17,959 nucleotides of DNA from Smittium mucronatum (taxonomy: Eukaryota; Kickxellomycota; Harpellomycetes; Harpellales; Legeriomycetaceae), in NCBI GenBank assembly GCA_001953115.1, contig LSSL01002891.1:1-17959 (forward strand), given 5' to 3'. How positions within the stretch are numbered: the first letter of the stretch is position 1; each line of letters begins with the position of its first letter. This document shows, in pieces, positions 1 through 9,640 of this stretch. Below the pieces are notes generated by a model, which ran no database searches, was not told where the DNA came from, and saw nothing but the letters and a program-made list of their open reading frames with translations. Position numbers and translations under genes: made by a program.

Positions 1-60
1 CTATACCTATACCTATACCTATACCTATACCTATACCTATACCTATACCTATACATATAC
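1..60. repeat. Telomere repeat array, C-strand (CTATAC)n
   Basis: Nine perfect head-to-tail copies of CTATAC fill bases 1-54. A tenth copy at 55-60 has one change (ATATAC), and unique sequence follows. The array starts at the first base and the C-rich strand runs 5' to 3' inward, the orientation of a left chromosome end. Read outward on the G-rich strand the unit is TATAGG, related to but different from TTAGGG and TTAGG. Only about 60 bp are present, so the assembly probably stops inside a longer array. A plain hexamer microsatellite at a contig edge is the alternative. Confidence 0.85.
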
Positions 61-757
61 TTATTTAGCCTAAATCTGCAATAATTGACCAATATTTTGT
101 ATAGTCTCTAGAGTTCTAATTTGTGTCTTTCAGAATAATTTTCCTATACTCATACATTCGACCCAAAAAAAAATTTAGGTTTTGGATATACCCATATCCA
201 ATTTCACTTACCACAGTAAAACTACCATCTGAGATATGCGCATACTCTCTTTTCACACAATTAGTCTTGTGTTTACCAGAATATAAAGTCATGGTTTCCC
301 TGAAATATACATTAAATCTCGAAAATCCTTGTATCGAAACGTCGACAACCAGAGCTGCTTCTGGGTATTGAGCAAAGGATAATCTTTTTGAAAGCTAATT
401 AGATTTTTTTATCAGGAAGATAAATTATTTTTGTATTGCCAATTTTATTGGGATGATTATCCTTGAAACAAATATTTGAGCAGACCCTGCATTTATGTTA
501 AATGACAATACGATGTAAGAGTAAGATGGATATGCTTTAAAATGTGTCAAATAAAACAAAGAATAGTAGTTTATTTTTAGCATCGATTTTCTACCTTTGG
601 TGCCCATCATACTCTATAAAATGGGTTTTAATAATGAAAATAGACTTTTGGATGATTCAAAGTTAAAATCAGAAAAAAGTTTTAATTCACTACCCGAGAG
701 TTGACCCAAATAGCGATCTAACTCTTCCACATCAATTTCGAATGTTGTTTCGAAGAT
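61..757 (-). pseudogene. IS5-like/DDE_4 transposase, decayed, 3' end lost at the telomere
   Basis: One minus-strand frame runs from 757 to the telomere (about 233 codons). In order it shows an N-terminal region with FSDFNFESSKSLFSLLKPIL (about 674-617), an HTH-like stretch with FKAYPSYSYIVLSFNI (about 545-500), PEAALVVDVSIQGF with the first putative catalytic Asp (about 365-325), YSGKHKTNCVKREY followed by SDG (about 290-235), and IIADLG just before the end. This order (HTH, IDxT-like, YSGKHK, DG, DxGY) is typical of IS5-like DDE transposases. Internal stops are TAG 616-614, TAA 427-425, TAG 397-395, TAG 118-116 and TAA 67-65; no frameshift is needed. The catalytic Glu region is missing because telomere repeats begin there. 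An open frame on the plus strand at 123-371 is its antisense shadow. Not functional if the standard code applies. The family call is by eye. Confidence 0.75.
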
Positions 758-2312
758 TTAATTTTCTCTAAAATGATCTTATATCCCCTCTCTCTCGATA
801 AAATCTCTTGAAATTTTGAACTATATCAAAAAAACATATTTGTATCTTATTAAATTTATTAGAAGATATATTTTTTTTGAATCAGGATTATAAAATTTAA
901 TATAAATTTATTATCTGGTACCTGAAATTATTTTTTATCAATGGTTTTACTAAAATAACAAAGAGGATATCTTTTATTTAAAAAATCTAGCTTAAAAATA
1001 TTTAAAAAGATAAAAAAATAAAATGAAAATGAAAATGAAATTATAAAACACTCTTATATCGTGTAGATCGATTTAAATTAAAATAAAAGCGACATTTGAG
1101 TGAATTTGGATTTATCTCAAATAGATATCGTTAAAGTATCACAACTGGGTTTATTAATTTAATGCTTTTAGTTCAGTACAAATATTATTTTGCGATAATT
1201 TTGATTCATATTATAATAATAATTATATATTGATATAATTGGTTAAATATATTACCATAAATTTATTTTGAGAATTTTTTTTTAATTTGCCTAAAAATAG
1301 TGTTGTTGAAATAAGTTCACATATTTCATTAGTCACCTAATATAATAAATATGAATGAAGTTTTTAGTATACCTAATTGTGGCTTTTAAAGCCGTTCAAA
1401 TTAATAGAGAAAATATTCTAATGAGCTGTGTTTAACGAATTTTTGTTTGGAATAAATAATATTTTCGAGTCTAATCGAAATAAGTCTTTGATTAAATTTT
1501 AATTTGTGATCGATTAAAAATGAGTACCAACATTAAATAGGTAGGTCTATAAAAATGAAAAGAAATTTTTATTTAAATTTAGGGGTTTAAGTTTTCTCAT
1601 GGATATTAAGTATTCGAATAGCTTGGAAGCTTACGGAACAATCGATTTAATAAATCTACACTTATTATATAATTGAAGTGTTTATTTTTATATACGTATT
1701 TCAATTATGAAAATTAATTTAAAAATTCAAAAAAATCCATTAGAATTATTTAGCCAATTATATTAGCTTTTTTTATAAAATTTCATAAATCTGATGGAGG
1801 TCGAATCAATACACTTGGTATTATTTCGAAATTTTTTTAATCATTAAACTTTATCTGCACTTTAAATCATTCAAAAAATCCGTCCCAAGATAAATAATAG
1901 TATGCATCTGCTAAAAAAATATAATCGAATTAACACGAGGGATTAATTAGATACAAATAACTAAATATAAATTAATATCAGTTTAATATTAACTAAGTTC
2001 TGTATTGGTTATTTTCATTAAATTTTGTGAAATCACACATATAATCGATGTTTTTTATTTATTTTCTCCTTGTACCGAAAATGGAATATATCTATGTATA
2101 TATCATTTCTAAATCAAAATATTATTGAGTATAGCCAGTTTTTTATAGCATGAAGTAAAAAATTTTCGGTTAAATTAAAATTTATTAATATTCAAGCAAC
2201 ATAATTATAAAACGTGAGTATTCTAAGTAATACATTATAATTCTGTGAATTAAATACTTAAATTCATAATTATAAAAAAAATAATAACTCTTTTTTAAAA
2301 AAATTAAAAGTT
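758..2312. other. AT-rich intergenic DNA, no gene recognised
   Basis: The stretch is dominated by A/T runs and frequent stops in all six frames. The only repeat noted is a short AAAATG microsatellite. A frame near 1557-1680 containing an ATG (MDIKYSNSLEAYG) is open for about 43 codons, which is within chance for this composition. Confidence 0.5.
1020..1040. repeat. AAAATG microsatellite, about 3.5 units
   Basis: Three perfect AAAATG units followed by AAA, in AT-rich intergenic DNA. Probably replication slippage; no function is suggested. Confidence 0.8.
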
Positions 2313-3437
2313 ATGCTTAAAAATATAAATAAATATAGAGACGTTACTTTGGATTAAAAAACTAATGTAAATGTAGAATATGCTTTTAAAAAATATTATT
2401 TAAGTAATAATGATGAAAAAAAACCAAATATTTACGATAAATTATATAAAAATAGTTGCAATATTTATTTTTTAACAGGATTTATCCATCAAGTGTTTGA
2501 TGAAATTTGTAATTTGTGTGAAATTGAACTTATTAGGTCTGAAATAAAAAGCAGGATAAAGTCTAAACATTCACAAAAGGATAAAATAATTGTTATTTTG
2601 ACGCATATGAGACGCTATTTCAAGTATGAAAAATCGGGGAGGGAGTTTAACATGTCAGGACCATCTTTTTTGTTATTTGCTAAATTAAAAATCCGAAATA
2701 TTCAGACCAATTCTGCTTAAAATATAACTTTGCACATTGAAAAAAATCAAAAATTATTCAATATATTTTCCTTAGAAATAATAAGGAGATATCATTGATG
2801 ATATATTTTAGCGCATTATTTGTCAAAAAACCTAAATATCTTTTCCAATATGGCAAAATAGTTTATTCTGGAAAGCATAATAGGTTTTTTTTTAATTTTT
2901 AAATGCTCAAAAGTTATTAAAAAAATATTTTTTAATAGTTAATATTTCAAAAGAGAGAAATCAGTTATCCAGGGTGTAATTTGTACTTTTATTAGTCCAG
3001 TGACTGAGGGATATATACATGAAATGTCTGTGTTCAGAATAATGGAATACAAATACAGAGATTTTTCAAAAAAAATAATTAGTGATTACAAAATTCATGA
3101 TGGAACTGGTCACGAAAAAAGTTATATGATAGATGATAAAGGCTAAGTTGGCCTCTAAAAAAATTATATGATAATTATTCCAAAAAAAGATTAGCGAAAA
3201 AATCATAAAAACACAGGCATTAAATTCAGCTAATTCTCAGATTAACTCACAGAAATTGGATATTCAAACACCATTTACCAGAATAATTTGAATCATTTGG
3301 AAATAAGCATAGCCTATAATTTCTTATGGAAAATTAAACATATTTTTACGTCTATGAGGGGTACCTATAGAGGATCCATTAATTATATAGAAACATTTAT
3401 AGATATAGCCATAGCTCTGAAAATATTTTACATTTAG
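2313..3437 (+). pseudogene. IS5-like/DDE_4 transposase, near full length, many in-frame stops
   Basis: A single frame from ATG 2313 to TAG 3435-3437 (375 codons including the stop) keeps a transposase order. It has an N-terminal helical region ending GFIHQVFDEICNL, then an HTH-like stretch MRRYFKYEKSGREFNMSG (about 2607-2660). A region with GVICTFISPVTEGYIHEMSVF (about 2973-3035) follows, then MIDDKG with TAA at the expected Tyr and VGL after it (3126-3155). The C-terminal block has HLEISIAYNFLWKIKHIF with the candidate catalytic Glu at 3300-3302, then IETFIDIAIALKIF. Internal stops lie at 2355, 2718, 2796, 2799, 2859, 2940, 3144, 3156, 3192, 3231 and 3243, yet both ends are in one frame. It aligns with the telomere-proximal copy around GYI....F....Y.YR but is clearly divergent. 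The segment for the first catalytic Asp (about 2800-2940) is poorly preserved. Confidence 0.72.
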
Positions 3438-4455
3438 AAGTTAATATTGAGAATAGAGGAGATTAAGTTTTATGATTTTATTATAATAAGAAATATGGAA
3501 AATTATAAATTGCAATAGGAGCGTAAAGCTAAAAAAAAGATTGATAGAAACTTTTCAAAATAAAAATAAAAATAGAGTGTGATCTGATTCTGCTAGGTCA
3601 ATAGACTTTTTTAAAAAAATATCGAAGAAATATATATTTGGAAACCCATTAAATTACTCAGATGATAGCTTCAACTTTTTTGACAGTATTTAATAAATCA
3701 ATATAAGTTTATTTTTGAATAGTTTTTTTTTATATTAATGAAATAAAATTTCTGAATTATACTTTATGAATTTTCATTCTTAGTTTTTATTTTACTCTCA
3801 TTAAATTTAAATTACAATACTTTATTCCAAAAAATTATATAAATGCCAAAAAAATAAACAAAAGGTTATTTATGTGTATTCTTATACTGATACATCTTTT
3901 CTAAGGAAATTTGAAACATCAAAAAATCTCGATACATTGCAAATATTATCTACCAAGAACCAAAAAATATTAATAAGTCTATTAGATAGAATATTCAAAA
4001 TTCGTACTAAGAGATCCAACAATACCACCCCTTTTATTCTAAATTTATAGATTTTTCAAATATATCTGAGATCCAAGGCGAGTTTCTTTCATATAACTTG
4101 AATTTCTTTTGTAAATTTTTAATACAAAAATTAACTAAATGATTTATTTTTAGGGATAAAAAGTATATTTTTTCAGCTTAGTTGTTTATTTGAAAATTGA
4201 AGACGTAAAATTATACGTGCTGCATTATCTAGAAATATAAGGTAGCTAACTCCTTAATATAGCTTTTTATATGCTTGTTTTATTTTAATATTTATATGAC
4301 TTTGGATCAGTAAAATAATTAATAGATACTTTTTTTTAAAAAAAACACATATAAGCACTTTTGTTATAAAATCACTACCAAGTATTTTTTTTGTTGTATA
4401 AATGAAGTGGCGACTTTTATACCGAAAAAAGTCTAAAAAAATTTAAATACTTTAA
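3438..4455. other. AT-rich intergenic DNA, possible unrecognised coding remnant
   Basis: There is no recognisable gene. A plus-strand frame at 3811-4050 is open for 79 codons without an ATG, and a neighbouring frame at 4041-4142 continues for 33 codons (KFIDFSNISEIQGEFLSYNL). Together they could be one frameshifted remnant. I do not recognise a family, and about one run of this length is expected by chance in a window of this size and composition. Confidence 0.35.
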
Positions 4456-5188
4456 AAAATCTTATTTTTTTGTTTTTTTAGATTCGAATCCGAAAAATAC
4501 CAGTATATTATGGATGTAGATATTAATATCCAGTCAAAAAAGCTTTTTTACATCTATACCTTAACTTGTGCCATTAAAAGTATGTTATTTAATGTCAAGA
4601 ATTTTATAAGGAATGATATTTTCTTAGTGGTCATTAATTTGAGTGTATATATACCTTATATTTTTTATATAATTAAATTGGAACTATTTAAATTTAATTC
4701 CTCTATATAAGTTTAAATAAAATGATTTTGATAGCAGATGTTGTCCTCTCAGAAGTATTTTTATTTTTATTATTTGATTTAAGAAAATTATGAATTACTA
4801 TGTTTTAAGCTCTTGATTTACTGATTTAAAATATTAAAAAATAATTTATTTGTATTTTCTCAGTAGTTTTTTAAATATGCGGAAGCGAAAATTTTATGAG
4901 TCTATCTCTTGTAAAACCGTACCTTTTAAGAGTATATTTTAAAATTTCCTTTTAGTTTCTAACTTTCAATTGATTATAGTTAAAATTATTGAATATGTTT
5001 ACGCAAATAGTACTAGTCTATTATAAACTGTTCATAATATTTTTATTTAAATAAACACAGAACCTAAATCAACTCTTAATTTTTACGTTTAATCATAATT
5101 TTTTTAAATTTTATTTGGAAAATTCTAATTTTTTTATGTTAAAAAATCAAAAAATCAATTTTAAAAGACCAATTTATTCTAAAAAGAT

Positions 5189-5196
5189 CCCCCCCC
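5189..5196. repeat. C8 homopolymer
   Basis: Eight consecutive C in DNA where C is rare. It is preceded by TTATTCTAAAAAGAT. Two other long C/G runs occur at 6162-6172 and 8910-8921. Confidence 0.9.
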
Positions 5197-6161
5197 TATT
5201 TGAATAGAGTGATAAATGGTTAATTTAACGGAATTTTTACCAATTTTAATTTTCACGAAAACACTTACATCGTTTCTAATTTAAAATATTTAACTTTTTA
5301 TAATAAAAAATTCTTAATTTAATTTATGATCATTTCATATAAAATAAGACTTCAGATTACTCAATCTTATGACTAATGCGATTTAACAAACCTAATAAAT
5401 TCTATCTCGAAAGGGTTTACTTGAATTTTCTGCAAAATCATTATTATTTTATATTGTTTTAAATTGAAGCCATTTGAAAAATTAAATTTGAGAACAAAGA
5501 ATTAACTATTTATAAATTGCTAATTTACTAACATTAGTATTCTTAAATAAGGTTAATTAAAGTTTAAAAAGCCAAAATCGGTACATTTGACTCAAATCCT
5601 GTCAAGTTAGGTAAAAAAAAATCAAATTTATTCTAAAAGTATCAATTTGGAGGAAATAAAATAAAATAATATTTTTCACTGTTGGTTACCAGTCAATTAT
5701 GAAAAATTAAAACACATGCTAGTTTTTTTTTATTTTACACACAAAAATCCTATCGCACTTTCTATTGTCTAAAAAATATTTAGTCTTATGAAAGTTCGTC
5801 AGAAATTGAATGCCCTTTTTTGTTCTGTAGGATCTAAAAGGGTTAAAAGATATAATAACCCACATGTTTCTTTATTTTTAGCCAAAAAAGTTAAAAAATT
5901 TATGAAATTGAAAGAAATATTCCATTTCATTAGCATTATATTTTTATTTCAAATTAAAAATCTTATTATTGGCAAAAATATTCGAAAATATTGAACCAAA
6001 GAAAAATAAAAGTTAAATTTTCCCTATTATTTGAAAAAAACCTATTATGTTTTACTTATAAATTTCAAATATTCATTGGGTTGATTAACAGTGTTTAAAT
6101 AGTAAATAACAAAATCCGATTTTAATATTCCTAAATCGAATTTTTTAGAATAGATTTGACA

Positions 6162-6172
6162 CCCCCCCCCCC
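6162..6172. repeat. C11 homopolymer
   Basis: Eleven consecutive C, flanked by GATTTGACA on the left and ACAAATTGACA on the right. Its length is very unlikely from local base composition alone. Length errors from sequencing are possible in such a run. Confidence 0.9.
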
Positions 6173-6556
6173 ACAAATTGACATTTTTGAGTCTAACTAA
6201 CCTCTTTTGATTCAAATCAACCGTTTTTTATGAACTAAACTAATATAAATTCTTTTGGAAAGCAGAGATCAGATTCGCAAAGTAGCTTTCAAACACTAAA
6301 AAAAAGACAAGATTTAGTGGTTCTAATAATCTTTCCTCATGGGTTCGTTTGGCAATAATTTAAAATTGTTTGGTTTGATATTAAATATACTTCATTTTAT
6401 TAATCTAAAAGTATATCCAATAACTTTAAAGCCACTTTAGGTAAACCTAAAACTGTTGTGGTCATTTATCTGTAAATTTAAAGCTGTTTTTTAAGATAAC
6501 ACAGACCATTTTTCTCGATGTTATTTTTAATTCTTTTTATTGGAAGTAATCAATGA

Positions 6557-7000
6557 ATTTTAATAATTAAGCAAAATTCGGTGGTTGGGAATGTATTATG
6601 TCCTCACATTGGTCAAATAAATGTGAAGGTTGAAATTTATTTGGATAATAGTCATTTTTTCTGTATTAGTTCTGATAAAGTTGCTTTAGAGGGTGTTTGG
6701 TAATCAAAAAAAATTCTAAAACATAATTCATTTACCAGATTTAATATTTTAAGCATATTTTTTTCACATTTAAATGCCAAAGATACTTATTTTTGTAGAA
6801 AATTCGATGGCGAACATCTTTTTTACAAATTAATATCGTATCTAAATGAAAATCTAAAAATTTCTGCTGAGCATTTTATATATGAACTTGTAAAACATTA
6901 TCGTTTAATTCTTACCTGTTATTGCTATGTAAAAAACAAGATTTTATCTTATATATTTTTTAAAAATACAAAAATTCAGTATTATGATTTTCATTATTAA
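6557..7000 (+). pseudogene. Decayed transposase-like frame, possibly ISXO2/IS1595 (Merlin) type
   Basis: One plus frame is open from just after TGA 6554-6556 to TAA 6998-7000 (147 sense codons) except for a single TAA at 6701-6703. The 98 codons after that stop contain no start codon, so it is a remnant, not a normal gene. The first part reads IGQINVKVEIYLDNSHF followed shortly by LEGVW. This resembles the IGGxGxxVEIDES.F......EGxWVFG signature around the first catalytic Asp of ISXO2/IS1595/Merlin transposases, with the Asp environment disturbed. The rest (for example FFSHLNAKDTYFCRKFDGEH, LISYLNENLKISAEHFIYEL) is coding-like in composition, but I cannot match it to the expected later motifs. 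Family assignment is tentative. Confidence 0.45.
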
Positions 7001-7552
7001 TTTCAGGTCTTATTTTGAAGGAAATATAGTAGAGAAGTATAGCGTTATTGCTATTTCAAACTTTTGATTTTATCGAATAAGCAGCTTTTTCTATTAAAAA
7101 GCTCTTATATTCTCCTAAGTACAAATGGTGGCCTTTTTAGTTTTTATATTTAGCAATATACATGATTTATTTTAATTGATTATAAAATAAATTCAATTCG
7201 AAAAATCAGCCATAGAAATTTTCTTAGGCCAAAAAATCATTTAAAAAAAATTGGGATAATATGAAATAAAAACCACTTCATATTGATATAATAAGGATGC
7301 GTATTTTTCTCTTAAATCCCAATAGTGTAATGCTGAATTTTATTTAAATCCAAAATTTTAAATACTATAATTTTTAAAAGTATAATATTAAAAAGCTTTA
7401 GATTTCGGTATATCTTTAGTATGGCTTTACGAATCTGCAATATTATAATTATTGATAAAAAATTTACCCTATCTTTAACTCCTTTAATTAATCATAAACC
7501 TAAAATTAAAGTTCATTCGGGGGTTACTTCTTTATTGTTTATTGTCTATCGT

Positions 7553-7572
7553 TGAGATCATATTTGATCTCA
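7553..7572. repeat. Perfect 8-bp inverted repeat, 4-nt loop
   Basis: TGAGATCA and TGATCTCA are separated by TATT. No T-run terminator context or adjacent gene suggests a role, so it may be chance. Confidence 0.5.
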
Positions 7573-8909
7573 TTATAATACATTTTTATATCGTAGATCC
7601 CCAATAAGTGAAATTCTATTGTAGAAAAATATCAATTTATAGTGCGATAAAAGGAATAATTACCTAAACTCTTAAAATATTCTATTTTAAATATCAAAAT
7701 AAATTGAGATAGAGTCATCTATTAAGAATAAGATCGTTAGAATTAAAAAAAATACATTGCATAATATATTTCAAATACAACCATATACAACTGCTAGATT
7801 AAAAAATATATACATATATCAATAAAGTTTTTTTATTAAAGATGGAATAAATTAAATCTGTATAAAAATTAAAGTAAAACAAATCTTTATTCATATAGGG
7901 AATATAAGTTAAAGGCTGAAAAACTTATTTTATCCCTTAAAAACCCCAAAGGGAATAAAAAAACCCAAATTTATTTTGCAAGAATTAATTTTAATTTTTT
8001 TATTTAGAAACTTAATTTTTTTTGAGATATTTATCTTATATATTCAAATGAATTATATTTATTCGTATTCTCTGCTAAAAAAAATATAAAACAGTCCAAA
8101 ATATTTTTTGAAACTTATTGAAATTCATACTTAATCCGTATGCAGAGATCATTTTAACTTGGCTAACATGAACCGAAATACACTCATTTAAATCAAATTT
8201 TGATTAATTTTAAAAATTGGTTGATTACATCAAATAAAAATAATCGAGAAAAAATGCTCATTTTATTTTAAAAAACAGCTTGAAATTTACATGTAAATGA
8301 CCATAATCGGCTTGAGTCTACCTAAAATGACGTTTAAATGATTATTTAAGCTTTAGTATTAATAAAAAGACTTTTTTAATGGCTAAAAATTATTATTTTT
8401 AAATTTAATACAAGCTATGAAGAATACTGGTATTGATGAGATTATCCTATATAAATATTATAAATTTTTTTCGATAATAAAAAAATTAGAGACTTCTGTT
8501 TTTTTTTACCAAAACACTTATTAAATTTACGTAATTATGCCATAAAATATGTCCTTTTTAGGGTATAGTTTACATGTTTACAAATTTTTATAACCAAAAA
8601 TATTACATATTCTATCAGTTTATGTTATGAAATAATATCATTGGTGATAAGCCACCTTCAAATTAAAATGAAAATATGTACAAATAACACCAAATGTTAG
8701 GCTTTGAGGTTATGAAACAAATTAGAAAATCAAAAAAGCTATATTTAGCTTCATAAAACATATCTTTAAGAACACTATAAGATTTATTTTTACTAGCAAA
8801 TTAAATGCTCTTAGTCGTATTATTAAGAAAATAAGAACAAATCTCTTAAAAAGTGTGTTTTTTCTTAAAACCTGAGTTATTCTATAAAAAAAATTTTTGA
8901 TTAAAATCT

Positions 8910-8921
8910 GGGGGGGGGGGG
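8910..8921. repeat. G12 homopolymer
   Basis: Twelve consecutive G, preceded by TTGATTAAAATCT and followed by TTAAAGAAAG. It is the longest G/C run in the window and in the opposite orientation to the C-runs at 5189 and 6162. Confidence 0.9.
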
Positions 8922-9329
8922 TTAAAGAAAGAAATCTTTATATTTTAATACTCGGTTTTTCCTAAATCGATTTAGAGTTTAATAAAAGCAATCTTAATTT
9001 GTTTAATTAATCTCTAGTAACGAATTCAAAAAAACTCAAAAATAAGTTTTTTCTGAGCAATTAATACGTACTTCATACTTTATCACAAGTATTCCTCTAA
9101 TCTCAAACCATATTTAAAAATATTTCTTTAATGTAAAAAAATGGCGAACATGGATATGAATTCTTTCTGTTATTTTTTTTGTATTTTTGAATTAAATGTA
9201 TAACAAAAAGTAAAATTTTATTAAATTTGGAGTCATATTAGAATAATTTTTAGAATTAAAGTTTAACAGACATAGATTATTAAATTTTTAGAAAAAAATT
9301 TAGACTATAAAATTGTACTCATTAGTGAT

Positions 9330-9640
9330 TTTTCTGATTAAATACAAATATTTCAAATATAATATAATCGTCTTTCTGCCCTAACATATCCTTTATAATC
9401 GTTTCATGATATTTCTCCACCCATTTCAAATTTTCTAAAAAACAAATGTTTTATAAGCTAAAATGGGAATTTAAAATTACCTCCTTGAGTCTATCTTATT
9501 TTAAAATATCCATTTTTTCATGATTATTGATGAAAAATTTACTTTTCTCTGCTTTTTTGAGATTTTAAATTTATGGGAGACTCTTTTTAAACAAAACACA
9601 TTCTTTCAGCGCTTTCATTAGAATTTTTTCAAAATATATT
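9330..9640 (-). other. Coding-like minus-strand island, family unknown
   Basis: A minus-strand frame reads KKAEKSKFFINNHEKMDILK, stop, DRLKEVILNSHFSL, stop, then NICFLENLKWVEKYHETIIK and KDMLGQKDDYIIFEIFVFNQ before a final stop near 9330. The two internal stops are both TAA, and the frame continues through them. The residue mix (Trp, Glu, Asp, His, Gln) is more protein-like than the surrounding Lys/Asn/Ile/Phe background. I do not recognise a family. It may be another transposon fragment or chance. Confidence 0.25.

Larger units (their letters stand above)
4456..6556. other. AT-rich DNA with two poly-C tracts, no supported gene
   Basis: Two short ATG-started frames lie here: 4510-4710 (66 aa, hydrophobic C-terminal half) and 5788-5994 (68 aa, Lys-rich). 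Neither shows a motif, a ribosomal or splice context, or homology I recognise, and their lengths are near what random AT-rich DNA gives. The only conspicuous features are C-homopolymers at 5189-5196 and 6162-6172. Confidence 0.4.
7001..9329. other. AT-rich DNA, no gene recognised; contains a G12 run and a hairpin
   Basis: No frame here carries a family motif. A plus frame at 7873-8007 (44 codons, with YREYKLKAEKLILSLKNPKG) and an ATG frame at 8416 (MKNTGIDEIILYKYYK) look coding-like, but their lengths are within chance. A perfect hairpin (7553-7572) and a 12-base G run are listed separately. Confidence 0.45.

Noticed and set aside
123..371. 82-codon plus-strand open frame beside the telomere
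   Set aside because: It starts with GTG and lies antisense to the transposase motifs (PEAALVVDV, YSGKHK) of the minus-strand frame. It is a shadow.
3811..4142. Two adjacent plus frames (79 and 33 codons) that could be one frameshifted gene
   Set aside because: No start codon, no recognised family, and runs of about 75-80 codons occur roughly once by chance in such a window.
4478..4496. GATTCGAATCC resembling a tRNA T-arm
   Set aside because: The flanking bases do not form a T-stem, and no acceptor, D or anticodon arms can be placed upstream. The motif is just a palindrome.
4510..4710. ATG-started 66-aa frame with a hydrophobic C-terminal half
   Set aside because: There is no motif or context, its length is near the chance expectation at this composition, and A/T-rich codons mimic membrane-like residues.
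5788..5994. ATG-started 68-aa Lys-rich frame
   Set aside because: The first 30 residues look plausible, but there is no recognised family and the second half is low-complexity AT translation. Not enough to call a gene.
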